A stretch of 64,000 nucleotides of DNA from Salinisphaera orenii subsp. orenii MK-B5 (GCF_003788635.1 NZ_AYKH01000044.1:62001-126000); one strand, 5' to 3'; counted from the first letter of the stretch, positions 12,777 to 24,313 are shown. Numbers and translations are program-made. The notes: generated from the sequence alone by a model not told the origin.

Positions 12777-14728
12777 GCGAGATCCGCGCCTACGGCAGCT
12801 GGCCGTCGCCGATACGGGCCGCGCACGTGGCCGCCGCCGGCCGTCGCTTCACCGATCTGGCGGTCGATCCGGCCGCCCCGGCGGGCGAAGGCCTCTACTG
12901 GCTGGAAAGCCGACCGGCGGAAGCCGGCCGCAACACCATCATGCGCCGGACGGCGGACGGCGGGGTCGAATCGCTGCTCGCCGCGCCCACGGGCGCGCGC
13001 AGTGCGGTGCACGAATACGGGGGCGGCGCGTTCACCGTGCACGCCGGCGTGGTCTGGTTCGTCGATGCAGCGGATCAGGCGATCCGACAGCGCGATACGA
13101 CGGGCGCGCTCCGCGCGGTGACCGACCCCGCCGCCGGCGTGAACCACGCCGACCTGCAGTACGACGCCGTCCGGGGCCGGCTGATCGCGGTGGTCGAGAC
13201 CCCGCGCGGCGAGACCGAGCCCAGGGCCACGATCGAGGCGATCACGCTCGAGGGCGAGCGCACGGTGATCGCCGAGGGCCACGACTTCTACGCCAGCCCG
13301 CGGCTGTCGCCCGACGGCTCGCGTCTCGTCTGGCTGGCCTGGAGTCACCCGGACATGCCCTGGGACGCGACCGAACTGTGGCAGGCCGAACTGGCCGCCG
13401 ACGGCGGTATCGGCGCGCCCCGCTGTCTGTGGGCGCCCGCGGACGCCTCGCTGTTCGGGCCGCTGTTCGACCCCGCCGGCCGGCTCTACATCGTCTGCGA
13501 CGCCGACGACTGGTGGAACATCCACCGCGAGACCGCGACCGGCTTCGAAGCCCTCACCCGCGAGCGCGCGGAGTTCGGCCAGCCGCAGTGGGTGTTCGGC
13601 CAGAGCACCTGTGCCTTCGCCGACGACGGCACGCTCTACGCCCTGGCCACGCGGGACGGCATCTGGCAGCTCGGCCGCGTGGACACGGTCAGCGGCGCGT
13701 TCACCCCGCTGCCCACGGTCGCCGATTTCTTCGAGCATCTGCACGTGCTCGGCGAGCGGCCGGTCGCGGTCGCGGCGAACGCGGCCATGCCGAAGCAGAT
13801 CCTCGCCTTCGCGGCCGACGGCACCCCCGAGGTCCTGCGTGCCGGCGACGGCCTGCCGGACACCGCCGTACTCTCCCGGCCCGAGGCCGTGACCTGGCCC
13901 ACCGCCGATGGCGACGTCGCCCACGGCCTGTTCTATCCCCCGGCCAGCGCGGACAGCGTCGGTCCGGCGGACGAGCGGCCGCCGCTCATTCTCAAGTGTC
14001 ACGGCGGGCCGACCGGGGCGACCAGTACGGCGCTGGATGCGCGCATCCAGTACTGGACGTCGCGCGGCTACGCCCTGCTGGACGTCAACTATCGCGGCAG
14101 TACCGGCTATGGCCGCGCCTACCGCGGCAAACTGGGCGGCGCCTGGGGCATCGCCGACGTCGAGGACTGCGTGCACGGCGCGCGTTATCTGGCCGAACGT
14201 GACGCCATCGACGCCGATCGTGTGCTGATATCGGGCAGCAGCGCGGGCGGCTACACGGTCCTCTGCGTGCTCACCTTCACTGACATCGCCGCCGCCGGGG
14301 CCAGCTATTACGGCATCGGCGATCTGACACGTCTGATGGCCTCGACGCACAAGTTCGAGTCCCGCTATCTCAAGCGCCTGATCGGCGAGGAGGAATCCCT
14401 GCTGGTCGCGCGCTCGCCGCTGGCGCATGCCGACCGCCTGAGCTGTCCGGTGCTGTTCCTTCAGGGGCTCAGGGACCGGGTGGTGCCGCCGGATCAGGCC
14501 GAGACCATGGCCCGGGCGCTGGCCGATCGCGGCGTGCCGGTCGCCCACGTGACCTTCCCGGAAGAGCGCCACGGCTTCCGCGACGCCGACAACATCGTCC
14601 ACGCGATCGAGGCCGAGCGCAGCTTCTACAGTCGCGTGCTCGCCATACCCGCCGCCGAGCCTCCGATCGAGCTCACGATCGCGAACGTCGACGACCTCGG
14701 GGCATCGGCGACCGGCCCTCGCACGTAA
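12773..14728 (+). CDS. S9 family serine peptidase (acylaminoacyl-peptidase type)
   Basis: This is a 651-residue prolyl-oligopeptidase-family enzyme. Residues about 1-380 form a beta-propeller-like region with repeated strands (for example SPRLSPDGSRLVWLAWSHPDMPWD), and the C-terminal 260 residues form an alpha/beta hydrolase. The nucleophile is Ser490 in GSSAGGY, the Asp is in GLRDRVVPP, and the His is in EERHGFR. No signal peptide is visible, so it is probably cytoplasmic. It is coupled to the NRDE gene by a 4-bp overlap. The exact specificity (dipeptidyl versus acylaminoacyl) cannot be read from the sequence. Confidence 0.92.
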   Translation: MSEIRAYGSWPSPIRAAHVAAAGRRFTDLAVDPAAPAGEGLYWLESRPAEAGRNTIMRRTADGGVESLLAAPTGARSAVHEYGGGAFTVHAGVVWFVDAADQAIRQRDTTGALRAVTDPAAGVNHADLQYDAVRGRLIAVVETPRGETEPRATIEAITLEGERTVIAEGHDFYASPRLSPDGSRLVWLAWSHPDMPWDATELWQAELAADGGIGAPRCLWAPADASLFGPLFDPAGRLYIVCDADDWWNIHRETATGFEALTRERAEFGQPQWVFGQSTCAFADDGTLYALATRDGIWQLGRVDTVSGAFTPLPTVADFFEHLHVLGERPVAVAANAAMPKQILAFAADGTPEVLRAGDGLPDTAVLSRPEAVTWPTADGDVAHGLFYPPASADSVGPADERPPLILKCHGGPTGATSTALDARIQYWTSRGYALLDVNYRGSTGYGRAYRGKLGGAWGIADVEDCVHGARYLAERDAIDADRVLISGSSAGGYTVLCVLTFTDIAAAGASYYGIGDLTRLMASTHKFESRYLKRLIGEEESLLVARSPLAHADRLSCPVLFLQGLRDRVVPPDQAETMARALADRGVPVAHVTFPEERHGFRDADNIVHAIEAERSFYSRVLAIPAAEPPIELTIANVDDLGASATGPRT

Positions 14729-14730
14729 AC

Positions 14731-14747
14731 ACATGTCCGGCACATGT
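14731..14747. repeat. Small palindrome after the S9 peptidase
   Basis: Two ACATGT hexamers, each self-complementary, flank CCGGC and are followed by TTTT. It may act as a weak terminator for the NRDE-peptidase pair or as an operator near the tamA promoter; the sequence does not decide. Confidence 0.3.
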
Positions 14748-14877
14748 TTTGGGTCGCGGCCCGCGCGTCGGCTAAGCTGGAACGCCTCGCGCGAGCCCGG
14801 CGCGTCGGGCCGGTTCACCAGGGCGGATCGTTTTTGACGGGGTTGGCGATGACACAAACCGATTGCGCGCGGTGGAT

Positions 14878-16737
14878 ATGCTGAAGCCGTGCCGCACGGG
14901 CCGGCGCCTGCGCCACGCCTCGCTGTGGCTGGGCATCGCGGCGGGCGCCGGACTCGGCGTCGTGCTCATCGCGCCCGCGTTCGCGGATACCGTGAACGTG
15001 CGCATCGAGGGTCTGGACGATCCGCTGCGGGCCAATGTGCGCAAGTCGCTGTCGGTCGCCGCCGCGCACGAGGAACCCTGGTCGGAGCGCCAGATCGAGC
15101 GCCTCTACCGGCTTGCGCCCAACGAGATCCGAAACGCGCTCGCGCCGTACGGCTATTACAACCCCGAGATCGACAACACGCTGACCGAGGCCGAGGGCGA
15201 GACCGGCGCCTGGCAGGCGGCGTTCGACATCGAGCACGGACCACCGACGAAGGTGACGCGGCTCAACCTGGGGGTGCGCGGGCCGGGCGACGAGTTTCCG
15301 GATGTGCGCGAGGCGCTGGCGAACACCCGGCTGGCCGAAGGCGAACGTTTGATTCACGCCGATTATTCGGCCACCAAGTCGGCGCTCTACAACGCCGCCT
15401 ACGATGCCGGGTATCTCGACGCCCGTTTTCCGGAGGCCGCGATCCGGGTGAATCCTGAGGACAACACGGCCGAAATCGACCTCGTCCTGTACACCGGTGA
15501 GCGCTACTACTTCGGCGATGTCCATATCGAGCAGGACATTCTCGACGACGACTTCGCCGACCGCTTCGTGCCGATCCAGCCCGGGGACCCGTTCAACGCC
15601 GAACGGCTGATCGACACCCAGCTGATCCTGTCGGACACCGACTACTTCGACAAGCTCGAGATCCAGGCCGATCGCAACGCCGCCGAGCGCGCCGCGCCGG
15701 TGCAGAACTGGTTCTACGACCTGCTGTATCCGCCCCAGGATCCGCTCATGTCCATCGGTCAGCTGCGAGTGCCGGTCAACGTCGAGGCCTCGCCGAGCAA
15801 GCCGCAGAGCTACACGATATCCGGCGGCTACGGCACCGACACCGGGCCGCGCGTCGGTTTCGGCGTGCGTTTTCGGCACCTGAACAGGCGCGGCCACCAG
15901 TTCCGCAGCGATCTGCGACTGTCGGCCGTCGAGCAGACCCTGCAGGCGGCCTACGACATTCCGATCGAGGACGTGGCCGAGGACCGGCTCAGCTTCATAG
16001 CCAACGTCTCGAATCAGGAGTTCGGCGACATCACCTCGATCAACTACGGCATCGGCGCGGTCCGCGATACCGGCTGGTCACTGGGGCGCAAGCGCGCCTA
16101 CATCAATCTCGAGCGTGAGAGCTACGATCTGGGCGACGGCGCCGGCGACCGCAATGCGACCCTGCTCTATCCCGGCTACACGCTGACGCTGCAAAAAGCC
16201 GACGATCTGCTCAACACCCGCAAGGGCGTGAGCGCCTCACTGGACGTGCACGGCGCCAGCGAGGCGCTGCTGTCGAGCGTGGATTTCGTCCAGGCCAAGT
16301 TCACGGGCAACGCGGTGCTGCCGCTGACCTCGCGTTCGCGGCTGCTGCTGCGCACCGAACTCGGGGCCACCGAGGTCGACGACTTCGCCCGCCTGCCGCC
16401 CTCGCAGCGTTTCTTCGCCGGCGGCGACCGCAACGTGCGCGGCTACGGCTACCAGCAGATCAGCCCGGAGAACGGCGACGGCGAGAACATCGGCGGGCGC
16501 TATCTCGCGGTCGGCAGCATCGAGGCCGACTACCGCGTCTACAAGGATTACGGCGTGGCCGCCTTCTTCGACATGGGCGATGCCGCCAATACGACCAGCT
16601 TCGACTTCAAGCGCGGCGTGGGCATCGGCTTCCGCTGGGTCTCGCCGGTGGGCATGATCCGGCTGGATCTGGCGCATCCGCTGGACGACGAGGACAGCGA
16701 CTTCCGCATCCACTTCAGCCTCGGCCCCGACCTGTGA
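14878..16737 (+). CDS. tamA: Translocation and assembly module outer membrane protein TamA
   Basis: TamA is an Omp85-superfamily beta-barrel that works with TamB in outer membrane biogenesis. The frame is open from a TTG at 14863, but the ATG at 14878 gives a good signal peptide (MLKPCRTGRRLRHASLWLGI..., cleavage after AFA). About 619 residues remain. Residues about 25-270 form three POTRA-like domains. The rest is a 16-stranded-type barrel including the Omp85 lid motif RFFAGGDRNVRGYGYQ and a C-terminal strand RIHFSLGPDL. The stop overlaps the tamB GTG start. Confidence 0.95.
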   Translation: MLKPCRTGRRLRHASLWLGIAAGAGLGVVLIAPAFADTVNVRIEGLDDPLRANVRKSLSVAAAHEEPWSERQIERLYRLAPNEIRNALAPYGYYNPEIDNTLTEAEGETGAWQAAFDIEHGPPTKVTRLNLGVRGPGDEFPDVREALANTRLAEGERLIHADYSATKSALYNAAYDAGYLDARFPEAAIRVNPEDNTAEIDLVLYTGERYYFGDVHIEQDILDDDFADRFVPIQPGDPFNAERLIDTQLILSDTDYFDKLEIQADRNAAERAAPVQNWFYDLLYPPQDPLMSIGQLRVPVNVEASPSKPQSYTISGGYGTDTGPRVGFGVRFRHLNRRGHQFRSDLRLSAVEQTLQAAYDIPIEDVAEDRLSFIANVSNQEFGDITSINYGIGAVRDTGWSLGRKRAYINLERESYDLGDGAGDRNATLLYPGYTLTLQKADDLLNTRKGVSASLDVHGASEALLSSVDFVQAKFTGNAVLPLTSRSRLLLRTELGATEVDDFARLPPSQRFFAGGDRNVRGYGYQQISPENGDGENIGGRYLAVGSIEADYRVYKDYGVAAFFDMGDAANTTSFDFKRGVGIGFRWVSPVGMIRLDLAHPLDDEDSDFRIHFSLGPDL

Positions 16738-19700
16738 GTGCGACGGGCGACAACCGGCCGGCGGACGGCAAGCCCGCCGCGCCCGAGCCGAAGAAGCGGC
16801 GACGGCGCGGGCGCCGGCTGTGGCGGGTCCTGAAGTGGACGCTGCTGGTGCTGCTGCTGCTCATCGTGGTCCTGGCCGGCCTCGTGGCCTGGGTCGCCGG
16901 GACCCGCTCCGGGCTGGATTTCGCCTGGGGCCAGATCGGCCCGCGCCTGCCCGAGGGCATCGAGGTGGCGAGCGTGTCCGGACGCCTGATCGGGCCGCTC
17001 GAGGTGCGCGGCGTGTCGGTCGAGACCGAGACCATGGACCTGTCCGTCGATGCGGTGGACCTGGACTGGACCGCGGCGGAACTGCTCTCGCGCACCGTGC
17101 ATCTGAAGAATCTCGCCGTGCGCGGCGTGGATTACAAAGCGACCGGGGTCGCCGCCGAGGAACCGCAGCCCGAGTCCTCCGAGGAGCCTTTCTCCCTGCC
17201 CGAGGCCATCGACCTGCCCGTGGTGGTCCAGATCGACCGCGTCGCCCTCGACGACGTCTCGGCGACCACGGCGCCCGAGGCCGAGCCGTTCGTGCTCGAT
17301 CGGGCGCGGCTGGTCAACGCCCGGCTGGACGAGACCGACTGGCGCATCGAGTCGCTGACCGGCACCGGGCCGATGTTCGATCTGGAGGCCGGCGCCCGGC
17401 TCACTCCGCGCGGCGGTTATGCCACCAATCTGGATCTCGACGCCACGCTGCGGCTGCCCGACCTGGCGCCGATCGAGGCCGAGGCCCGCCTGGAGGGCGA
17501 GCTCGCCGACCTCGATCTCGACGCCGCGGTGGCCGCCCCCTACAACCTGGACCTGACCGCCCATCTGGCCGATGCACTGAGCGCGCCCGCCGTCGACGCC
17601 CGGCTCATGCTGCAGGACGTGCGTACGCGTGCCATCCGCGAGGACCTGCCCGAGATCGGCGCGGACGCCACCGTCACCGCTAAGGGCCCGATCGACGCGC
17701 TGGCGGTGAACCTCGACGCGGCCGTCGACAGCGCCGACTACGGCCGCGCCAACCTGTCGACGGCGCTTGAGTACACCCCGGAGGCGGTGCACATCGACCG
17801 CCTGCGGCTGACCAGTCCGGACATGCCCGGCGAGCTTGGCGCCGAGGGGCGAATCGCCCTGTCCGAGGGCAACGCCATGGACGTGACCCTGGACTGGAGC
17901 CAATTGCAGTGGCCGCTGGCCGGGGCGCCGGCCTATCGTTCCGAACAGGGGCGCGTGACGCTCACCGGCGAGCTGACCGACTACGCCCTGGACACCGAAC
18001 TGGCCTGGCAGGTGATCGGCCAGACCGAGGGTCGGCTCGCGCTCAACGGCACCGGGAGCATGGAGGCCTTCGAACTCGAGACCCTCGACGTCAGCGGCGG
18101 CCCGGGGGAGATCGGCGGCAACGCCAGCGTGCGCTGGGCGCCGGCGCTGGACGTCAGCGCGCATCTGGAAGGCAAGGGCATCAATCCCGGTGCGATCGTC
18201 GCCGATGTGCCCGGCGACTTCGACCTCGTGGCCGACGTGCGCGCACGCCAGGAGGGCGACCGTCTGACCGCCGACATCGATCGCCTGACCGCGGACGGGC
18301 GGCTGCGCGGCCAGCCGTTGGAGCTGGACGCCCGGGCCCGGTATCTGGGCGATCACGTGCAGGTCGAGCGCTTCCGCCTGGTGTCCGGCGCCACGACGGC
18401 AGAGATCAGCGGCCGCTTCGGCTGGACCCCCGAGGCCGCCCTCGACGGGCGCTGGTCGATCGACTCCAGCGATCTGTCCACGGCCTGGCCGACGCTGGCG
18501 GGCCGTATCAAGAGCAGCGGCCGGGTCACCGGCCGCGTGCAGGCGCCCAGCGTCGAGGCCACGCTCGACGCCGACGATATCGTCTTCGGCGAGAATCGCG
18601 TGGCCCGGGCCTCGCTGGACGCGCGCGTGGACTGGTCCGGCCGCAGCGCCTCCGAGGTGGCACTGGACGTCACCGGCGTCGATGCGGGCGGCCAGGCCAT
18701 CGACCGGGTCGCGCTCATCCTGGACGGGACGCCCGCCGAGCACGCGCTCACCGCCGAGCTCGACAGCGACATCGCCCGTGCCGACATCGGCCTCGACGGC
18801 AGCCTGGACAAGGCGAGCATGGACTGGCGCTACACCCTGCAGCGGCTGCAGGCCGCCTATGGCGAGCTGGCGCCGTGGACCCTGGCCGGCTCCGCCTCGG
18901 GGCGCGTCTCGGCCGATGCCCAGTCGATCGAGGACGCCTGTCTGACCTCGGGCGAGGCGCGGCTGTGCCTGAGCGGGGCCAACGACGGCCAGGGCAGCCG
19001 CGCGCAGATTGAGCTCGCCGACCTCGCCTATGCGTACGCCCGGCCCTTCTTCCCGGAAGGGCTCGACGTGGACGGCGCGCTCTCGGGCCGTATCGAGGCC
19101 GCGCTGCCGGCCGGCGCCGAGCCCGACATCGACGCCCGGCTGACCACCAGCGGCGGCGCCGTGCGCATGACCCAGCCCGACGACAGCGTGGTCGAGGTGA
19201 TCGACCTGGCCCCGGGCACGATCGACCTGCGCCTGGACAACAGTGCGCTCGACGCCGCCGTCGACCTGCCGCTGGTTGGCAGCGGCGGCCTGAACGCGGA
19301 CGTCGGCGTCGAGCCCGGTTCGGCGCCGCTGACCGAGCGCGCGCTGGCCGGGCGGGTGACACTGGATATCCCGGATCTGGGCGTCATCGCCCGGCTGTCG
19401 CCGGAGGTGGACGAGTTCGCGGGCGGCATCTCGGGCGATCTCGGCATCGACGGCAGCATCGCCCGGCCCGATGTCCGCGGCGATCTGGCGCTGGAGGCAT
19501 CGCGCATCGTGCTCGTCTCGCCCGGGCTCACGCTCACCGGCGTGCGCCTGGCCGCCACCGGCCGCGGCGACGTCATCGACATCGACGCGGCCGCCGAGTC
19601 CGGCGGCGGCACGCTGAGCGCCGACGGTGCGATCGCGCTCAACGACGACGGCCAGGACGTGAACCTGTCGATCCGCGGGGATCGGTTCCAGGTGGTCAAC

Positions 19701-20615
19701 ATCCCCGACGCCACCGCCTATGCCAGCCCGGACCTCGACATCGCGGTCACGCCGGAGCGCGTCGACGTCACCGGGAGCGTGACCGTGCCGGAAGCCTCGA
19801 TCACCCCGCGCGACCTGCCGGAGTCCGGGGTGACCACGGTTTCCGGCGACCAGGTGATCGTCACCGAGGAAGCCGCCGGCGACAGCGCGGTCGCCCGCGC
19901 CGTGCATGCCGATGTCGAGGTCGTGCTCGGCGACGCGGTGCGCATCGAGGGCTTCGGGCTCACGGCCAACCTCGAGGGCAGCCTGCGGGTGGTGCAGGAG
20001 CCGGGCGATGTCACCACCGGTACCGGCGAGATCCGCATCGTCGACGGCGCCTATCGGGCCTACGGCCAGAATCTGGATATCCAGGAGGGCCGCATCCTGT
20101 TCGCCGGCGGGCCGGTGAGCCAGCCCGGACTGGACATCCGCGCCGCCCGCTATCCCGCGGAGGACATTACCGTGGGCGTGGAGGTCCGCGGCAGCATCGC
20201 GGATCCGCGCCTGACGCTGTTCTCGGAGCCCGGCATGGGTCAGTCCGAGCAGCTGTCGTGGCTGCTGCTCGGGCGGCCGCTGGACGGCGCTTCCGGTCAG
20301 GAGTCGAGCCTGGTGGCGCGCGCCGCGCTCGCGCTCGGCATGGACCGCGGCAACAACGTGCTCAAGGGCGTGGGCGACCGGCTCGGCGTGGACGAGATCG
20401 GCATCGGCAGCGGTGCGGGCCAGAGCAGCGACCAGGCCGCCTTCACGGTCGGCAAGTATCTCTCGCCCAATCTCTATGTCAGCTACGGCATCGGGCTGTT
20501 CCAGCCGGTGTCGACGGTATCGCTGCGCTATACCCTGAGTTCGCGCTGGCGCCTGGAGACCCAGTCGAGCAGCATCGCCTCGGGCGGCGACCTGATCTAT
20601 TCGTTCGACCGCTGA
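16734..20615 (+). CDS. tamB: Translocation and assembly module inner membrane protein TamB
   Basis: TamB is an AsmA-like periplasm-spanning protein, a partner of TamA and one of the bridges thought to move phospholipids to the outer membrane. The GTG start overlaps the tamA stop (GTGA). After a Lys/Arg-rich cytoplasmic leader the single membrane anchor is at about residues 35-58. It is followed by more than 1,100 residues of repetitive beta-strands forming a hydrophobic groove. The DUF490/TamB C-terminal domain includes RIVDGAYRAYGQNLDI, LLGRPLDGAS and the final KYLSPNLYVSYGIGLF region. At 1,293 residues it is of normal length. Confidence 0.96.
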   Translation: MSATGDNRPADGKPAAPEPKKRRRRGRRLWRVLKWTLLVLLLLIVVLAGLVAWVAGTRSGLDFAWGQIGPRLPEGIEVASVSGRLIGPLEVRGVSVETETMDLSVDAVDLDWTAAELLSRTVHLKNLAVRGVDYKATGVAAEEPQPESSEEPFSLPEAIDLPVVVQIDRVALDDVSATTAPEAEPFVLDRARLVNARLDETDWRIESLTGTGPMFDLEAGARLTPRGGYATNLDLDATLRLPDLAPIEAEARLEGELADLDLDAAVAAPYNLDLTAHLADALSAPAVDARLMLQDVRTRAIREDLPEIGADATVTAKGPIDALAVNLDAAVDSADYGRANLSTALEYTPEAVHIDRLRLTSPDMPGELGAEGRIALSEGNAMDVTLDWSQLQWPLAGAPAYRSEQGRVTLTGELTDYALDTELAWQVIGQTEGRLALNGTGSMEAFELETLDVSGGPGEIGGNASVRWAPALDVSAHLEGKGINPGAIVADVPGDFDLVADVRARQEGDRLTADIDRLTADGRLRGQPLELDARARYLGDHVQVERFRLVSGATTAEISGRFGWTPEAALDGRWSIDSSDLSTAWPTLAGRIKSSGRVTGRVQAPSVEATLDADDIVFGENRVARASLDARVDWSGRSASEVALDVTGVDAGGQAIDRVALILDGTPAEHALTAELDSDIARADIGLDGSLDKASMDWRYTLQRLQAAYGELAPWTLAGSASGRVSADAQSIEDACLTSGEARLCLSGANDGQGSRAQIELADLAYAYARPFFPEGLDVDGALSGRIEAALPAGAEPDIDARLTTSGGAVRMTQPDDSVVEVIDLAPGTIDLRLDNSALDAAVDLPLVGSGGLNADVGVEPGSAPLTERALAGRVTLDIPDLGVIARLSPEVDEFAGGISGDLGIDGSIARPDVRGDLALEASRIVLVSPGLTLTGVRLAATGRGDVIDIDAAAESGGGTLSADGAIALNDDGQDVNLSIRGDRFQVVNIPDATAYASPDLDIAVTPERVDVTGSVTVPEASITPRDLPESGVTTVSGDQVIVTEEAAGDSAVARAVHADVEVVLGDAVRIEGFGLTANLEGSLRVVQEPGDVTTGTGEIRIVDGAYRAYGQNLDIQEGRILFAGGPVSQPGLDIRAARYPAEDITVGVEVRGSIADPRLTLFSEPGMGQSEQLSWLLLGRPLDGASGQESSLVARAALALGMDRGNNVLKGVGDRLGVDEIGIGSGAGQSSDQAAFTVGKYLSPNLYVSYGIGLFQPVSTVSLRYTLSSRWRLETQSSSIASGGDLIYSFDR

Positions 20616-20776
20616 AGCCCGGCCCGTGTCAACGGCGACTCGCGGGCGCGTCGGGCCGGCCGGCTACGCGCACGCCCAGCCGCGGGACCGGGCGGACACG
20701 GTGCAACACGGTCGGGCCCTGGGCCTTGCGTGCCGCCCGGGCCTGTCGTCGACGGCCGGGCCGGTGACCGCGCGGT

Positions 20777-21358
20777 TCAGCCGCGGGAGGGCGGCGGTGT
20801 CCGCCGGCCGCGCAGGCGATACACCGCGTAGCCGATCAGCGCCGCGGCGAGGACCACGACCACCAGGATCTGTTCCACGTCCTGGATATGGGCCAGCGCC
20901 TTCTGCACGGCATCGGCGAGATAGACGCCGATGGTGGTGATGGTGCCGACCCAGAGCAGGGTGCCGAGGCCGGCGAGCAGGAAGAACCGCCACGGCGAGA
21001 CGCCGAGCGAGCCGAGCACGAAGGGGGTGACGTAGCGCAGGCCGTAGAGAAAGCGAAAGCCGATCATCACCGGCGCGCCGTAACGCTCGAGCAGCCGTTC
21101 CACGCGAGCGGTCTTGGCCCGCCAGCCCGGGCGGCGGTCGAGGGCCGGCCGGCCCATGCGGCGGCCGATGTGAAAGAAGAGGTTGTCGCCGAGCACGGTG
21201 CCCACGATCGCGGCCGCGGCCACGCCCTCGACGGTGAGCATGTCGCGCAGGGCGGCGAAGACGCCGATGAGGATCGAGGTCTCGCCCTCGAAAAAGCAGC
21301 CGATCGCCACGGCGATATAGCCGTATTGGCCGATCAGGTGGTGCAGGGTTTCGGTCAT
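20777..21358 (-). CDS. DedA family inner membrane protein
   Basis: This 193-residue DedA/VTT-family protein belongs to a group of membrane proteins implicated in undecaprenyl-phosphate or phospholipid flipping and in proton-motive-force homeostasis. It shows the family features: the re-entrant motif FFEGETSILIGVFAALR near residues 22-38, GDNLFFHIGRRMG, and RFLYGLRYVTPFVLGSLGVSPWRF with conserved Arg and Pro. Hydrophobic helices follow, the last ending near residue 180. It converges on tamB and lies 7 bp after the esterase stop, so the two are probably co-transcribed. Confidence 0.93.
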   Translation of the reverse strand: MTETLHHLIGQYGYIAVAIGCFFEGETSILIGVFAALRDMLTVEGVAAAAIVGTVLGDNLFFHIGRRMGRPALDRRPGWRAKTARVERLLERYGAPVMIGFRFLYGLRYVTPFVLGSLGVSPWRFFLLAGLGTLLWVGTITTIGVYLADAVQKALAHIQDVEQILVVVVLAAALIGYAVYRLRGRRTPPPSRG

Positions 21359-21365
21359 GGCCGGT

Positions 21366-22028
21366 TCAACCGCACAGCCGCTCGGAGAGCCAGCGGCCGA
21401 TGGTCGCGATCTGGGGCAGGCAGACCTGGTGCTGCATCGGGTACTCGTGCCAGGCCACGTCGTAGCCGGCGTCGGTCAACGCGTCGCGGCTGTCGCGCCC
21501 GAGCGCGATCGGTACCACTGGGTCCTCGGTGCCGTGGGCCATCAGTATCGGCGTGTCGCGGTTGGCCGGCGCGGCCTCGGCGGCCAGCGTGTCCGCCAAC
21601 GGTAGATAGGTCGAAAGGCCCATGACGCCGGCCAGGCGTTCGCCGTGACGCACCCCGGTGTGCAGCGCGATGGCCCCGCCCTGCGAGAAACCGGCGATGA
21701 CGATGCGCTGGGTCGGAATCCCGCGCTCGATCTCGGCGGCGATCAGCGCCTCGATCTCGGCGGCGCTGGCGTGGATGCCCTCGGCGTCCTGCTTGTCGGC
21801 GATCGCCATGCCCTTGATGTCGTACCAGGCGCGCATCGGCATGCCGTTGTTGACCGTCACCGGCCGCGTCGGCGCGTTGGGGAACACGAAGCGGATGCCG
21901 TGATCCGCCGGCAGCCCCAGTTCGTCGACCACGGGGACGAAGTCGTTGCCGTCGGCGCCCAGGCCGTGCAGCCAGATGACGCTCGCGCGGGCATCCGTGT
22001 CGGGGGCGATCTCGATACAGTCGAGCAT
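21366..22028 (-). CDS. Carboxylesterase (phospholipase/carboxylesterase family)
   Basis: This 220-residue cytosolic alpha/beta hydrolase is of the type of Pseudomonas carboxylesterase II and eukaryotic acyl-protein thioesterases. It has the oxyanion-side motif VIWLHGLGADGNDF, the nucleophile in GFSQGG, the Asp in GTEDPVVP and the His in MQHQVC. The family hydrolyses short acyl esters and lysophospholipids; the natural substrate is unknown here. It lies upstream of dedA in one operon and diverges from frmA. Confidence 0.92.
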   Translation of the reverse strand: MLDCIEIAPDTDARASVIWLHGLGADGNDFVPVVDELGLPADHGIRFVFPNAPTRPVTVNNGMPMRAWYDIKGMAIADKQDAEGIHASAAEIEALIAAEIERGIPTQRIVIAGFSQGGAIALHTGVRHGERLAGVMGLSTYLPLADTLAAEAAPANRDTPILMAHGTEDPVVPIALGRDSRDALTDAGYDVAWHEYPMQHQVCLPQIATIGRWLSERLCG

Positions 22029-22050
22029 GATGGGGCCGGTTTCGAAGTGA

Positions 22051-23316
<1,266 letters not shown>

Positions 23317-23340
23317 TCCAGCGCAGCCGAACCGGACATA

Positions 23341-23373
23341 CGCCGCGGCGCCGTATCGGTGCCGCGGCGTTTT
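23341..23373 (+). terminator. Hairpin with short T-run between frmA and fghA
   Basis: CGCCGCGGC (23341-23349) pairs with GCCGCGGCG (23361-23369), followed by TTTT. It may attenuate transcription, so that fghA is read by partial read-through or from its own promoter. Confidence 0.6.
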
Positions 23374-23400
23374 GCGCTCCACCATCCGAGAGATCCGATC

Positions 23401-24249
23401 ATGGAAAAGATTGACGAGCACAAGGCGTTCGGCGGCTGGCAGCGCCGCTACACGCATGCCTCCAAGGTCTGCAACTGCGACATGACGTTCGCGCTTTACG
23501 TGCCGCCGCAGGCGGACACCCAGCGCGTGCCGGTCGTCTACTGGCTGTCCGGCCTGACCTGCACCGATGAGAACTTCGTCAACAAGGCCGGCGCCCAGCG
23601 CGTGGCCGCCGAGCTCGGCGTGGCCGTCGTGGCGCCGGACACCAGCCCCCGGGGCGACGACGTCGCCGACGAGGACGTCTTCGACATGGGCAAGGGCGCG
23701 GGCTTCTACGTCAACGCTACCCAGGCGCCGTGGGCTTCGCACTACCAGATGTACGACTACGTGGTCAGCGAACTGCCGGCGCTGCTGGCCGACGAGTTCA
23801 ACACCACGCTCGACCTGTCCCGCGAGGCCATCTTCGGGCACTCCATGGGCGGCCACGGGGCGCTGGTCATCGGCCTGCGCAACATCGACCGGTTCGCGGC
23901 GATCTCGGCGTTCTCCCCGATCTGCGCGCCCACCGAGGTGCCGTGGGGCCACAAGGCCTTTCCGAAGTATCTCGGCGACGACCGCCAGGCATGGCTGGCC
24001 TACGACGCCACCCATCTGCTGTCGAACGCCGACAACGCCGAGGCGCTGCCGCCGATCCGGGTGGAGCAGGGTCTGGCGGACAACTTCCTCGACGAGCAGC
24101 TGCATCCGCATCGGCTCGAGGAGGCCGCGGAGCAGGTCGGCGCCGACGTCGAGGTGAACCGGCGCGAAGGCTACGATCACAGCTATTTCTTCATCGCCAG
24201 TTTCATGGAGGACCATCTCCGCTTTCTCGGCCGCCATCTCGGCGTCTAG
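23401..24249 (+). CDS. fghA: S-formylglutathione hydrolase
   Basis: FghA hydrolyses S-formylglutathione to formate and glutathione, the second step of glutathione-dependent formaldehyde detoxification after frmA. From the ATG at 23401 it has 282 residues, standard for the family. It has the esterase D motifs YWLSGLTCTDENFVNKAGAQ, the nucleophile Ser in GHSMGGHGA, and the C-terminal His in YDHSYFFI. It is separated from frmA by 84 bp that contain a hairpin. Confidence 0.97.
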   Translation: MEKIDEHKAFGGWQRRYTHASKVCNCDMTFALYVPPQADTQRVPVVYWLSGLTCTDENFVNKAGAQRVAAELGVAVVAPDTSPRGDDVADEDVFDMGKGAGFYVNATQAPWASHYQMYDYVVSELPALLADEFNTTLDLSREAIFGHSMGGHGALVIGLRNIDRFAAISAFSPICAPTEVPWGHKAFPKYLGDDRQAWLAYDATHLLSNADNAEALPPIRVEQGLADNFLDEQLHPHRLEEAAEQVGADVEVNRREGYDHSYFFIASFMEDHLRFLGRHLGV

Positions 24250-24313
24250 GCGCGACGGTCACGGCGGCGCCGCACTGCTAGACTGAGCGCCCCACTCCGT
24301 TGTACCGACGACG

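Noticed and set aside
16548-19907. A 1,119-codon open frame on the minus strand
   Set aside because: It lies antisense to tamA and tamB. It is produced by the high GC of third positions and has no recognisable domain, while tamB on the other strand is clear.
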